From CBDCFV01 sp965261795 (GTDB taxonomy: Bacteria > Chloroflexota > Dehalococcoidia > Lucifugimonadales > UBA3495): 64,000 nt of DNA. The stretch covers positions 4,588,001 through 4,652,000 of the forward strand of contig OZ253476.1 in assembly GCA_965261795.1 (NCBI GenBank), given 5' to 3'. The notes below the pieces were generated by a model that saw only the letters and a list, made by a program, of their open reading frames with translations, was not told the origin of the DNA and ran no database searches. Position 1 is the first letter of the stretch. Every line of letters begins with the position of its first letter. This document shows positions 9,647 to 18,605 of this stretch, piece by piece. A program made the position numbers and the translations under genes.

Positions 9647-9761
9647 TTTCAACGTAGATATTGGAAGAGACATCAACTGGAGGCCGGACAAATGAAACGG
9701 ACGCCGGTGGAAACCTGGTCCGGCAGGCCCCGTAAGCAGCAACTGGAGGTTCTAATCTGTC

Positions 9762-10466
9762 ATGCAGAGTCGCTATAAAATCCTGCTGGTGGCGGGACTG
9801 ATTCTGGTCATCGTCGGCGGCAGCTTCGGAGGGTACGGGCTCTGGTCCCAATCCGACCTGTCAGGAAGTTACGTGTCCACCAACAACGCTCACGTCGCGG
9901 CCCGCTTGGTTCAAGTAGGGTCCAGCAACGCCGGCCGAATTGTCACGATGGACGTGGACATCGGAACTGCCGTGCTTGAAGGCCAGGTCATGGCTACCGT
10001 AGACATACCCACCAGTGTTTCGCGTTCGGCAACCACGGCCACCACCAAGCTGGGATTTCGTGACGTGCAGGACCAGTTGGCGGAAGTTGTCGCACCCAGA
10101 TCGGGAGTGGTTTCCGCCCGCTGGGCCAACGAGGGCGACACCGTCCCGCCGGGCCAACCGATCGTAACACTGATAGACATGCGGAACGTATGGGTTGAAG
10201 CCAACGTGGAAGAAGGAAAGATCGGAAGGGTAAGGCCGGGGCAGTACGTTTCAATTGACGTAGACTACTTGGACGATACCCTGACAGGCCGGGTAGTAAC
10301 GGTATGGCCCGCCACTGCCGGCGCTTCCGGCAGGCCCCCGGAGCGGAGCCAAGCCTCTACTCCCAGCAGGCTCGATCGAGTCATTCCCGTCAAAATCTCC
10401 TTGGATGACCTGAATCCGCCACTCATACCCGGATCAACCGCAGACATCAAAATCTGGACCCGCTAG
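9762..10466 (+). CDS. HlyD/EmrA-like membrane fusion protein, short form
   Basis: 234 residues. An N-terminal membrane anchor at about residues 7-29 is followed by SGSYVSTNNAHVAARLVQVGSSNAGRI, the EmrA-type opening of the lipoyl domain. The usual coiled-coil hairpin between the lipoyl halves is almost missing: a short polar linker (TSVSRSATTATT) joins directly to VVAPRSGVVSARWANEGDTVPPGQPIV. The C-terminal barrel is complete (RPGQYVSIDVDYL). It probably partners a drug or metabolite exporter and is likely co-transcribed with the long adaptor upstream. The contrast between the hairpin-less and hairpin-expanded neighbours is unusual. Confidence 0.85.
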   Translation: MQSRYKILLVAGLILVIVGGSFGGYGLWSQSDLSGSYVSTNNAHVAARLVQVGSSNAGRIVTMDVDIGTAVLEGQVMATVDIPTSVSRSATTATTKLGFRDVQDQLAEVVAPRSGVVSARWANEGDTVPPGQPIVTLIDMRNVWVEANVEEGKIGRVRPGQYVSIDVDYLDDTLTGRVVTVWPATAGASGRPPERSQASTPSRLDRVIPVKISLDDLNPPLIPGSTADIKIWTR

Positions 10467-10549
10467 GCTGACAGGACAAATCATTGGCGGAATCCGCAAC
10501 ATATTCTTTTGTTCCCCAGCCGCCACACAAATAGGCTGCGCGTCGGACT

Positions 10550-10609
10550 AGCCGGGATATGATCCCCATCAACAGGGTATTTGCGTTAACAGGGGATCTA
10601 ACCCCGGCT
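10550..10609. other. Two-part inverted repeat (stem-loop) upstream of the MFS gene
   Basis: AGCCGGG (10550-10556) and GATCCCC (10561-10567) pair with GGGGATC (10592-10598) and CCCGGCT (10603-10609). This gives two perfect 7-bp stems separated by a small internal loop and a 24-nt apical loop. It is not followed by a T tract, so it is not a standard terminator. It could be an mRNA structure or an operator in the 250-bp gap between the adaptor and MFS genes. Confidence 0.5.
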
Positions 10610-10716
10610 ACAAACCCATCCTTTAAGAGAAATATATTCACCGATAGCGGCGCTGCGGTCGTGACGCGGTTCACCGCGCGAGATAACCTTCGTCGCGGCT
10701 ATCCTGCTCCTCTCCC

Positions 10717-12090
10717 ATGACGTCAGTAGGCTTGGTTCTCTTGGCCTTCGGTCTCTTATGCGTGACCATGGCTGGGATTCCTTGGGTAAGGCCATGGGCC
10801 ACCGGACTGTTCTACGGATGGTGGCTGGTCCCCATCACCGGGTTTATCAGGGTGCTGACCTCAGCACCTCTTTTCCATGCCATGACCATCTGGTCGGTGG
10901 CATTGGAGGTCCATTTCGGTTGGAGCCGCACCCAGTTATCCATGGCGTTCGCCTTCACCCGTATCGAAGGCGGCATCATGGGGCCCATCGAAGGGTACCT
11001 CACCGACCGCTTTGGAGCGCGGCTGATGGTGCTCATCGGGCTGCTGGTCATGGGATTAGGCTTCGTGTTCTTCTGGCAAGTCCGCAGCCTCTGGATGTTC
11101 TATGTGGCTTTCGTGATCATGTCCTTGGGCCACGGGCTTGGCGGATGGGTGCCCATGACCACCCTGCTGAACAACTGGTTCAACAGGCACCGGGCGAAGG
11201 CTATGGGCTGGTCCAACACATGGAGCCGTTTGGGGGCCCTGATCCTGGTGCCGGCGATAGCCTGGGCCATCAACCCTGAGCAGGACCGCCTGGGTTGGGA
11301 ACTTACTGCGCTGTTTTTGGGATTGTTTACCCTGGCGACTGCTGTACCGTTAGCCAGGATGATAAGAGACCGCCCGGAGGACTACGGACTTCTGCCGGAC
11401 GGAGCGCCGCCCTCGCCTTCAACCATGCCAGCCTCATCCCCTCGGGCGGCCCAACCGGCTGCCGCCGCCACTGACTTCACCACCGCGCAAGCTCTCGCCA
11501 CGCCCGCGTTTTGGCTTATCTCCTGGGGACACGGTTTTACGTCCATGATCATCATCGCGATCATGGCCCACTTGGGCCTCTTCATGAATGACCTGGGATT
11601 CAACATTCAGACCACCGGGTTGGTTGTGTCGGTCTATTCCGCCGTCTCAATGGTCTTTCAGGTGGTGGGGGGACACTTGGGCGACCACATACCGAAGAAC
11701 CTGGCCATATTCATCTTCAGCACCATACAGGCAGGCTCGGTGGTGGTGCTGACGTTCGCAACCAACGCCTTTATGATTTACAGCTTCGCCGTACTGTTCG
11801 GCATCGGATTCGGTGGGCGCAACCCGCTTACAACTGCGATACGAGGCGAGTATTTCGGACGGTCTTCCTTCGGGATGCTGTTGGGGATTTCCACGGTGCC
11901 GATGAACTTCCTGCTGATTATCGCCGCGCCGTTACCCGGCTATATGTTCGACACCCAAGGCACCTATACCGTGGCGTTCCTTTCATTGGCCGCGTTGAAC
12001 CTGCTGGGAGGGTTCTTCTTTTTGCTCGCAAAAAAGCCGGTGTTGAAACCGGCGCAAACGCCGCCGGTAGCAGCCCGGCGAACGGCGTAA
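10717..12090 (+). CDS. MFS transporter (OFA/monocarboxylate-like)
   Basis: 457 residues with about twelve hydrophobic segments. YGWWLVPITGFI opens the first canonical helix, and VHFGWSRTQLSMAF between helices 1 and 2 is typical of oxalate/formate- and monocarboxylate-type MFS carriers. The helix 2-3 loop motif reads GYLTDRFGARLMVLIG. A central cytoplasmic loop rich in Ser, Pro and Ala (residues about 225-250) separates the two six-helix halves. The first 30 residues are an extra hydrophobic stretch not usual in the family, so translation may begin further downstream. Likely substrate: a small organic acid; not determinable here. Confidence 0.88.
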   Translation: MTSVGLVLLAFGLLCVTMAGIPWVRPWATGLFYGWWLVPITGFIRVLTSAPLFHAMTIWSVALEVHFGWSRTQLSMAFAFTRIEGGIMGPIEGYLTDRFGARLMVLIGLLVMGLGFVFFWQVRSLWMFYVAFVIMSLGHGLGGWVPMTTLLNNWFNRHRAKAMGWSNTWSRLGALILVPAIAWAINPEQDRLGWELTALFLGLFTLATAVPLARMIRDRPEDYGLLPDGAPPSPSTMPASSPRAAQPAAAATDFTTAQALATPAFWLISWGHGFTSMIIIAIMAHLGLFMNDLGFNIQTTGLVVSVYSAVSMVFQVVGGHLGDHIPKNLAIFIFSTIQAGSVVVLTFATNAFMIYSFAVLFGIGFGGRNPLTTAIRGEYFGRSSFGMLLGISTVPMNFLLIIAAPLPGYMFDTQGTYTVAFLSLAALNLLGGFFFLLAKKPVLKPAQTPPVAARRTA

Positions 12091-12199
12091 TTCCAGTTTC
12101 AGACAACCGGCTTCAGCCTACCTTATCACCGCAGAGACCGCAAAGTCCGCCGGGAAAACCAAAATAACACCCCGCGTTCTCCGCGATGAACAAGAGGCC

Positions 12200-12613
12200 C
12201 TACAGGCCCAAGGCCGCTAACCCCGCCTTCGAGATGGACTCGTCATCGATGCCGCTGGGCAGGCCTCCGACGCCGATCGCGCCGATGACGGCGCCTTCGT
12301 GCATCACCACCACTCCGCCGGCAAGGGCAATGAGCTGGGGATCGCCAAAGGAGTCAATGCTGCGGCCCGAACTGCTCAGTTGCTCGGCGAAGGCTTGCGT
12401 GTCCATGCCGCGGACCGCAGACGTATATGCTTTGCGAAGAGCAAACGTCGGCCTCAAGCAGCGGTCCATGCGGGCATAGGCCAGCAGGTTCCCAGCGTCG
12501 TCCACCACCGCCATATCCACCTTGCGGCGATTTGGGTCCCTGTTGTAGTCCTCTATCATCGCCGCGATTGCGGCTTGGGCTTGCTCCAGGCTCAACATGT
12601 TCTTGGTGTACAT
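12200..12613 (-). CDS. GlcG/HbpS family heme-binding-like protein
   Basis: 137 residues, complete for this family (formerly DUF336). The signature pieces are MAVVDDAGNLLAYARMDRCLRP, SFGDPQLIALAGGVVVMHEGAVIGAIGVGG and the closing repeat of small residues. Members bind heme or corrinoids in some species and are common beside glycolate and diol metabolism genes, but the role is not settled. AGGAGG lies 8 nt before the ATG. It follows the amidohydrolase gene on the same strand by 84 bp and may be co-transcribed with it. Confidence 0.88.
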   Translation of the reverse strand: MYTKNMLSLEQAQAAIAAMIEDYNRDPNRRKVDMAVVDDAGNLLAYARMDRCLRPTFALRKAYTSAVRGMDTQAFAEQLSSSGRSIDSFGDPQLIALAGGVVVMHEGAVIGAIGVGGLPSGIDDESISKAGLAALGL

Positions 12614-12697
12614 TCGTGCATCCTCCTGTAGTTATTAGAGATCAAGATACTATTAACCCGGCGTTCCCGCAAAGAGACTGCGCCCGGTCGAGCCGCT

Positions 12698-13714
12698 TCA
12701 CGTATCGACACCGTAGACCCGCACTGCCGTATCATGAAACAGTGCCGCCCGTTCCGACGCCGAGTATCCTTGGGTTAGCCGCTTGAAAGCATTGTAAAGC
12801 ACGTTGTATGAATACGAGACCTTATCCACCGGGAAATTGCTCTCGAACATGCACCGGTCCGGGCCGAACTGCTCGATGCAGTAGTTGATCAACGGCCCGA
12901 TGGTTTCGGTCAGTTCTTCGGAGCCTATGGGCTTGTCCCGCAGATGCCACTCGTACCCATACCGCAGTTGACCAATGCCTCCGAGTTTCATCACTATGTT
13001 GGGGCATTGGGCTATGGCGGCAACCCCTTCCCGCCAGGACTGTATCACTTCGCCGTCCCGGTTGGCATAAGGACCCACCCGCAGCAGGCCGCCGATGTGG
13101 CATACGATGATGGTAAGGTCGGGAATGGCTTGGGCGAACGCCACCAACTCCGGCAACTGGTGAAAGTAGAGCGTATTTTCCAAGCGCAAGCCCATGCTCG
13201 CCAGCACCCTGGCCCCGGCTCGGTAGCCGTCGGTGGCAAGGGCGCCCCGCGCTTCCCGGCTGGCCACCCCCGGATAACTGTCCCAGCCAACGGAGTGACG
13301 GACGCCCCGGAAGCGGTTGGGGCTGGCCGCCTGCAGTGCTTCAAGGACCGGCCTCACCCCGCTTCCCATCTTCAGATCGGCATAACCGATGATGGCCGAC
13401 GCCGCCCGGCCGGGACCGTATAGGCCGCTTGCGCTGGCGGCGGCCAACCCCTGCACGAACTCCACCTCTCCCACGGACCGCATCTCCGGCGGCCCGCCGG
13501 GGCGGTACATCGAACTCGCTTCAATAAATACCGTGGAGCGGACGTTATGGCCGCCGTTAATGTCGCTGCTGAGCTCGTGGAGAAGGTAACGCTGGTAGGG
13601 TATGTACTCGGGCCGGAAGTCCCAGAAGTGGTGATGGCAATCGCAGATAGGAATTTCCGGCTCCAGCGCCTCTTCGGGGGTCAAAGCCAACCAGTCAGCT
13701 CCTCCGTAGGGCAT
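12698..13714 (-). CDS. Amidohydrolase family protein (amidohydrolase 2, PDC hydrolase-like)
   Basis: 338 residues with a TIM-barrel amidohydrolase pattern. ICDCHHHFWDFR near the N-terminus is the HxH metal-binding pair. IIVCHIGG is the later barrel histidine, and FGPDRCMFESNFPVDK at the C-terminal side holds the terminal acidic ligand region. Family members hydrolyse lactones (2-pyrone-4,6-dicarboxylate) or decarboxylate aromatic acids. GGAGG lies 7 nt before the ATG at 13714, which I prefer over the TTG at 13720. It lies downstream of an F420-type oxidoreductase on the same strand, suggesting a small catabolic operon. Confidence 0.88.
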   Translation of the reverse strand: MPYGGADWLALTPEEALEPEIPICDCHHHFWDFRPEYIPYQRYLLHELSSDINGGHNVRSTVFIEASSMYRPGGPPEMRSVGEVEFVQGLAAASASGLYGPGRAASAIIGYADLKMGSGVRPVLEALQAASPNRFRGVRHSVGWDSYPGVASREARGALATDGYRAGARVLASMGLRLENTLYFHQLPELVAFAQAIPDLTIIVCHIGGLLRVGPYANRDGEVIQSWREGVAAIAQCPNIVMKLGGIGQLRYGYEWHLRDKPIGSEELTETIGPLINYCIEQFGPDRCMFESNFPVDKVSYSYNVLYNAFKRLTQGYSASERAALFHDTAVRVYGVDT

Positions 13715-13774
13715 GGCCAATCCTCCAATCTGGATTTTAACGTAACCGAATCCGAAGTCTAAAGCAGAGTCGTA

Positions 13775-14620
13775 CTAACTGATGAACTTGGCCCACTCGT
13801 CAATCAACGGCACGACCACGTCCCTCTCCGCAGACGGCAACGAAAAGACGACCCTGTCTACACCGTCACTCTCCATTCGTTGCACCGTCTCGGCTGACGG
13901 CCGCGTGTTGAAAGAGGATATGGTTATAGAATCAGGGTCCCTTCCCGCGTCCTCAACCCGCCGCTTCAAGGTGGCAATTTTTTCACCCAGGCTGGGCCCT
14001 TCAGTCTGGCGGCCTGATATGGGCATCCAACCGTCGCAGTATTCCACCACCCGGTCAAAGGTGGTAGGGCCGTCGCCGCCCATGATGATGGGCGGATGAG
14101 GCTTTTGCACCGGCTTGGGGTAAGACCATATTTTGTCAAAAGAGACGTACCGGCCATGAAATTCGGACTCGTCCTGGGTCCAGATCTCCTTCATGGCCAG
14201 GATGTTCTCCCGCATCACCCGCCAGCGGCGGCGGTACTGCGTGCCGTGGTTCGCCATCTCTTCGGCATTCCACCCGCCGCCGATGCCGAAGATGAACCTG
14301 CCGTTGGAGAGCATATCAAGGCTGGCAACTTCCTTAGCCGTAGTTATGGGGTCTCGTTCCATTATCAAGCAAATGCCGGTGCCCACCTTGAGATTGGTAG
14401 TAACGCTCGCTGCCGCGGTCAACGCTACAAAAGGATCGTAAGTGTGCCAGTAGTTCTTCGGGAGATCGCCGCCTCCCGGCCAAGGGCTGACCCGGCTCGC
14501 CGGTATGTGAGTGTGCTCCGGGACCCACATAGACTCGAACCCGCGGTCTTCCAGCAACTTCGCCAGGTCGTCAGGCCTGATGGAGTAGTCGGTGGAGAAC
14601 ATTGACGCGCCAATTTGCAT
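13775..14620 (-). CDS. LLM class F420-dependent oxidoreductase
   Basis: Luciferase-like TIM-barrel oxidoreductase of 281 residues. GFESMWVPEHTHIP, LKVGTGICLIMERDPITTAKEVASLD, FIFGIGGGWNAEE and HPPIIMGGDGP are the usual blocks of the F420-dependent TIGR03619-type subfamily. Two starts are possible. GTGAGG sits 6 nt before the ATG at 14620, whereas the upstream ATG at 14662 lacks a site, so I use 14620. It probably reduces or oxidises a small carbonyl or aromatic substrate with F420 or FMN. It heads the group LLM, amidohydrolase, GlcG. Confidence 0.88.
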   Translation of the reverse strand: MQIGASMFSTDYSIRPDDLAKLLEDRGFESMWVPEHTHIPASRVSPWPGGGDLPKNYWHTYDPFVALTAAASVTTNLKVGTGICLIMERDPITTAKEVASLDMLSNGRFIFGIGGGWNAEEMANHGTQYRRRWRVMRENILAMKEIWTQDESEFHGRYVSFDKIWSYPKPVQKPHPPIIMGGDGPTTFDRVVEYCDGWMPISGRQTEGPSLGEKIATLKRRVEDAGRDPDSITISSFNTRPSAETVQRMESDGVDRVVFSLPSAERDVVVPLIDEWAKFIS

Positions 14621-14741
14621 TGCAACCTCACTGGAAAATGGAATCTGGCAGTAGTATAGCATCGTAATACAGGGTGGGTTTGCGTCAGTCCCGCACCCTG
14701 CTTAAGATATGCGTTGAAATCCTTGGGCTTGGCGGTGAAGC

Positions 14742-16676
14742 TTGGCTGACAGAGAAAACGGGAAACAGGACACCGGAAAACCGCGGGGCCTGAGCGTCTT
14801 GTTTCGAGAAATGAACGACAACTACCGCGGCGAAGTGGTAAAGCGGGCGCTCGATTGGCGCTCCTCAGTTTCCTCCGGCGCCCGCGCTGCGTTGAACAAT
14901 GCTATCAATTCCTACGTTGACGTGGACGGATTCAGAAACGCGGACAGGGCGATGACTCTGCTGCTCCTTAAACCCGTGACCGATAAGGCCGGTGCTCTCG
15001 ATGCAATCGCCGGCGGTGTATTGAGGGTCTGGGCGGAGTCGCATGGGTCATTGCGGGATGAAGTTGTCGCTTTCTTCGAGGAAGAATCACTGTTGGACGG
15101 CGGCGGCGATTATACGGCGGAAACGGTCCTGACGTCTCCTCCGGAAAGCCGCTGGGACGACGCGACAAACAAGCTGATTGAGCGCCACCCCGATGTCAGC
15201 AAAGACGACGTTCTGCTGATGAGCTACTACATTAGTGGGCGAATGCCCGATGTCAGCGAGGAGTCGGAGTCGTTGGATAACCCGGACAGTCCGCCAGAGC
15301 CGGCAACCCCTGATGAAACCGGCATTGGCGTCGGCGAGATATTGGCCGAAATCCGCGGGCGGCTGCTCTCTATGCCGCGGGACGACTCTTTCGAACAATT
15401 GTCAGCGGGACTGATTGACGAATTCCTTGACCGCTTGAGAATCCGTTGCCCCGACGGCATAGGTGACGAGTTACAGAGTCTCGACTTTACCGAGGCCGTC
15501 AAAGAGGTCCAGAAGGCCAAGTTCATCGAGCAGACGTTAGCAACCGGACTGGCTGCCGCTCTGTCCAACATCAAGAATGAACACTCTGGACTGCTCGATT
15601 TCTTTGAACTGGACGAAGACCGTCTGGCTGCGTTAATTCCGGGACCGGACGACTCTTTGGATGAGTTAGCTGAAAGGCTGAGAGCGTTTCTGGAGGAACA
15701 CACGCGCCTGCGCCTGCATCGCCTTGCCCGGAATATGCTGGAAGTGGACTCGGTCTCCCGCAAGCTGGACGAATACGGTCCCATTCACGGCCAAGCGGCT
15801 ACGTTCAAAGAGGAGCAATTTCGCAATTCACGGCGCTCCGAAATGCAAGAGGCCATCGACAGGGACTTCCGGCAACTTGCCAGTCTCATTTCCAGTGCGC
15901 CTCCGGTTGGAAATCCGGAAGTCGAACAAAGTGTTCAAGGACCCGGCGCTCAGATAAAAGAGGATACATCCCTCGACTCGCAAATCGCGGACCCCAACCC
16001 TGGGCCTGAGACCGCGCCCATTGCTTGCTCCATAGACCATTACTTGCCTCTCTTGGAAGAGGTGCGGGACTTGCGCGAACAGAACCAGGACCTTGAGCAA
16101 GAGAACGATGAGCTTGAGGAAACCTGCAAACGACTGCGGCAGCAGTTGTACGACGCCCAGAGCAAGGAAGCGGGTCTGCGATGGGCCCTGGCAAGTCAAT
16201 CAGACCCCGGCGTTGCTCACGAGGCAGCGGCGGAAGTAGCAACCGTTGAAGACGCGGTCAGGCTTGCCCGGAACAGTTTCGCCCACCGCTTGGTGATTGC
16301 CACCAATTCCGAGTCGAAAGTCGAGGAAAGCCAGTTCAAATGGCCTGACAAGGTATTGAGCGCGCTGGAGTGGCTGGCAACAACCTACTACGATTCCCGG
16401 TCGGGACAGTTGACGGTTACCGACCTGGACGCGTCTTGCCGCGAGCACTGCGACATGTGGTACAAGTCCAGCCAGGGCGAAACTACCATGATCGCCTACC
16501 CCAACTCGTACACCACCGTGGTGGACGGCGACCAGATATGGTTGGAGGAACACATCGGCAAGGGAAACAGCTTTGATCCGCGCCGGACTATCCGCATTGC
16601 ATTCAATTGGGACAAAACCCGGCAGCAGGTGATAGTGGGCTATATTGGCCGGCACCAACGCACGCGGGCCTCATAA
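14742..16676 (+). CDS. Large hypothetical protein with central coiled coil and RelE-like C-terminal domain
   Basis: 644 residues starting at TTG 14742 (an ATG at 14811 is possible). Unrecognised as a whole. An N-terminal helical region (residues 1-150) is followed by an acidic linker, a second helical region, and a clear coiled coil at about 440-490 (LREQNQDLEQENDELEE). A compact a/b C-terminal domain of about 120 residues then ends in RIAFNWDKTRQQVIVGYIGRHQRT. That ending, with its strand-Asp-strand-Gly-x-x-Gly-x-His pattern, resembles the C-terminal region of RelE-like or plasmid-encoded proteins; this is an impression, not a proven match. Monocistronic, flanked by metabolic genes. Confidence 0.7.
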   Translation: MADRENGKQDTGKPRGLSVLFREMNDNYRGEVVKRALDWRSSVSSGARAALNNAINSYVDVDGFRNADRAMTLLLLKPVTDKAGALDAIAGGVLRVWAESHGSLRDEVVAFFEEESLLDGGGDYTAETVLTSPPESRWDDATNKLIERHPDVSKDDVLLMSYYISGRMPDVSEESESLDNPDSPPEPATPDETGIGVGEILAEIRGRLLSMPRDDSFEQLSAGLIDEFLDRLRIRCPDGIGDELQSLDFTEAVKEVQKAKFIEQTLATGLAAALSNIKNEHSGLLDFFELDEDRLAALIPGPDDSLDELAERLRAFLEEHTRLRLHRLARNMLEVDSVSRKLDEYGPIHGQAATFKEEQFRNSRRSEMQEAIDRDFRQLASLISSAPPVGNPEVEQSVQGPGAQIKEDTSLDSQIADPNPGPETAPIACSIDHYLPLLEEVRDLREQNQDLEQENDELEETCKRLRQQLYDAQSKEAGLRWALASQSDPGVAHEAAAEVATVEDAVRLARNSFAHRLVIATNSESKVEESQFKWPDKVLSALEWLATTYYDSRSGQLTVTDLDASCREHCDMWYKSSQGETTMIAYPNSYTTVVDGDQIWLEEHIGKGNSFDPRRTIRIAFNWDKTRQQVIVGYIGRHQRTRAS

Positions 16677-16853
16677 AGCTGGGAGCGTAGGACAGGGGCT
16701 TGCGGATAATTATGGGGCAGTGGGAAGATAAGCGTACTTCGCCGGTGACTTATCCAATTTGTGGTAACCTGATCACCGCCGACCGCACCAATGAGAGAAC
16801 CTATCTGGCCTCGACAAACATGATCAACCAATTCCGCTCCCGTTGGAGGTACT

Positions 16854-17684
16854 ATGCCAGAACCCAGAGTAATTTACCTGCCCAAACCCGGCAGCCTCAT
16901 TGACGTTGACCGGGAATTTTACGGACGTATAGCCCAGGAGACGGAGACCCGGAGCCTGGTTGAACAGTTCGAGGTGCCGATACGCTCCGGCAAGGCTTGG
17001 CCAGTCCTGGCGGGCCAGATTTGCCGCATCGTCGTGGTGGAAGGGGCGCAGGTGGCTGACTTCAACGCGTGGAACCTGAACAACCCCCGGGAACGATTCT
17101 GGGCGGCCCGCACCAAGCAGTTGCACCGGGCCCATGTGACCACCTTCGACCGGCTATGGTCCTGCCTGCCCTACTTGCGGCCAATGCTTACCATCACCGG
17201 CGATACGGTGGACTATCCCTTGGACGAGGACGGCGCCGGATGCCATGACCTGCTCGGCACTCGCTGCGACCCATACGTTCACAAGCTGCTGAACGGTGAG
17301 GACTTCGACTACTGCTGCCACTCCAACCTGGTCAGGGCTGTCACTCCGTACCATCTTGACGAGAGCGACGTCCACGACGTGCTGAACATCTTCCAAGTGA
17401 CCGGACTCACCAAGGACGACCGTTACTTCGTGAAACCTTCACCGGCGAAGCAAGGGGACTACTTCGAATTCTTCGCCGAGATAGACCTGCTTTGCGCCAT
17501 TTCCACTTGTCCCCACGGAGACCTCTCGGTCCAGGTTTGGGGAGAAGAAGACGCCGTCGACCCCATCGACACTTGTCACCCGCTGGGCGTCGAGATTTAT
17601 CAACCTCGTCAGGAACTCCTGGAAGGTTGGCAGTCGCCTCCAACAGTCGACTACCGCGGTATCCACGGACTTGATAAACCATGA
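16854..17684 (+). CDS. Urea carboxylase-associated family protein (DUF1989)
   Basis: 276 residues matching DUF1989. GQICRIVVVEGAQVADFNAWN is the central conserved block, with the DLLGTRCDPY segment, the CCHSNLVRA stretch and the C-terminal block around AISTCPHGD. Family members are linked to urea carboxylase, guanidine or amino-alcohol metabolism, but a catalytic role is not established for all of them. GGAGG is 4 nt before the ATG. An epimerase-type dehydrogenase follows 67 bp downstream on the same strand. Confidence 0.87.
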   Translation: MPEPRVIYLPKPGSLIDVDREFYGRIAQETETRSLVEQFEVPIRSGKAWPVLAGQICRIVVVEGAQVADFNAWNLNNPRERFWAARTKQLHRAHVTTFDRLWSCLPYLRPMLTITGDTVDYPLDEDGAGCHDLLGTRCDPYVHKLLNGEDFDYCCHSNLVRAVTPYHLDESDVHDVLNIFQVTGLTKDDRYFVKPSPAKQGDYFEFFAEIDLLCAISTCPHGDLSVQVWGEEDAVDPIDTCHPLGVEIYQPRQELLEGWQSPPTVDYRGIHGLDKP

Positions 17685-17751
17685 GAAGCCGGTAGTCCGT
17701 ATGTGGTGGGCCGGTCGAATCATCAACCAAGGGAATTAGCCGGAGGAAGCG

Positions 17752-18588
17752 ATGATAGTAGTAACCGGAGCAGCAGGGAGACTGGGACGCAGGGTGGTGC
17801 AGTTGCTGGTGGACCGCGGCATTGAGGTCCTGGCCACTGACATACTGTCGGCCGACGACCTCCCAACGGAATTCGTTCGCTGCGACCTCGGCGACGCCAG
17901 CGCCGTCGATGACCTCCTGAAGGACACGGAAGCCGTTGTTCACATGGGCGCCATACCCGGGCCGCTGCGTGACCCTCCCCGGGTAATCTTCGACAACAAC
18001 GTAGCCAGCACCTTCAACATCATGATGTCGGCGGCGGAGTTGGGGCTCCGCAGGATAGTGTTCTCGTCCAGCGCCTTCGGCATGGGTTGGGCCCACGACG
18101 GGAACGCTTTCGTGCCGCTGTACCTGCCATTGGACGAGGAACACCCCATGATGCCCTTCGAGCCTTACGGCCTATCCAAGCAGGTCGGGGAAGACATTGG
18201 GAGGATGATCGCCCGCAACTCGGCAACGACCGTCGTCAGCCTGCGATTCACCAACGTAGCGCTGCCGGAGATCCAAGCGGAGTTTCCTTGGCCGGCGCCC
18301 ACCCCTGAGAATCCCCTGACCCTCGTGATGTGGGCCTACGCCGACGCCAGGGACGTGGCAGAGGCTCACGTGCTGGCGCTGGATGCCGACATAGAAGAAT
18401 ATGAGGCATTCATGATCGCCCAGCCCTCCAGCCGTTTCAACGAGCCGACGGTGGACATCATCAAGAATAACTTCGGCGACCGCGTCGAGATACGGGAAGG
18501 GCTGACCGGCACGGCCAGCGTGATCAGCACGGAGAAAGCCCAGCGTATGCTGGGGTGGCAGCCCCGCCATGACTGGAGGGCTGCATAA
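17752..18588 (+). CDS. NAD(P)-dependent epimerase/dehydratase family oxidoreductase
   Basis: 278-residue extended SDR. VTGAAGRLGRRVVQLL is the Rossmann Gly-rich loop, DILSADDLP gives the acidic residue that often selects NAD, and VVHMGAIPGPLRDPP and YGLSKQVGED follow (catalytic YxxxK). GGAGG is 5 nt upstream of the ATG. Similar proteins include uronate dehydrogenases and nucleoside-sugar epimerases; the substrate is unknown. Co-directional with the DUF1989 gene and convergent with the MBL hydrolase, from which it is only 17 bp away. Confidence 0.88.
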   Translation: MIVVTGAAGRLGRRVVQLLVDRGIEVLATDILSADDLPTEFVRCDLGDASAVDDLLKDTEAVVHMGAIPGPLRDPPRVIFDNNVASTFNIMMSAAELGLRRIVFSSSAFGMGWAHDGNAFVPLYLPLDEEHPMMPFEPYGLSKQVGEDIGRMIARNSATTVVSLRFTNVALPEIQAEFPWPAPTPENPLTLVMWAYADARDVAEAHVLALDADIEEYEAFMIAQPSSRFNEPTVDIIKNNFGDRVEIREGLTGTASVISTEKAQRMLGWQPRHDWRAA

Positions 18589-18605
18589 AACTTACCGGCG
18601 CCGGA

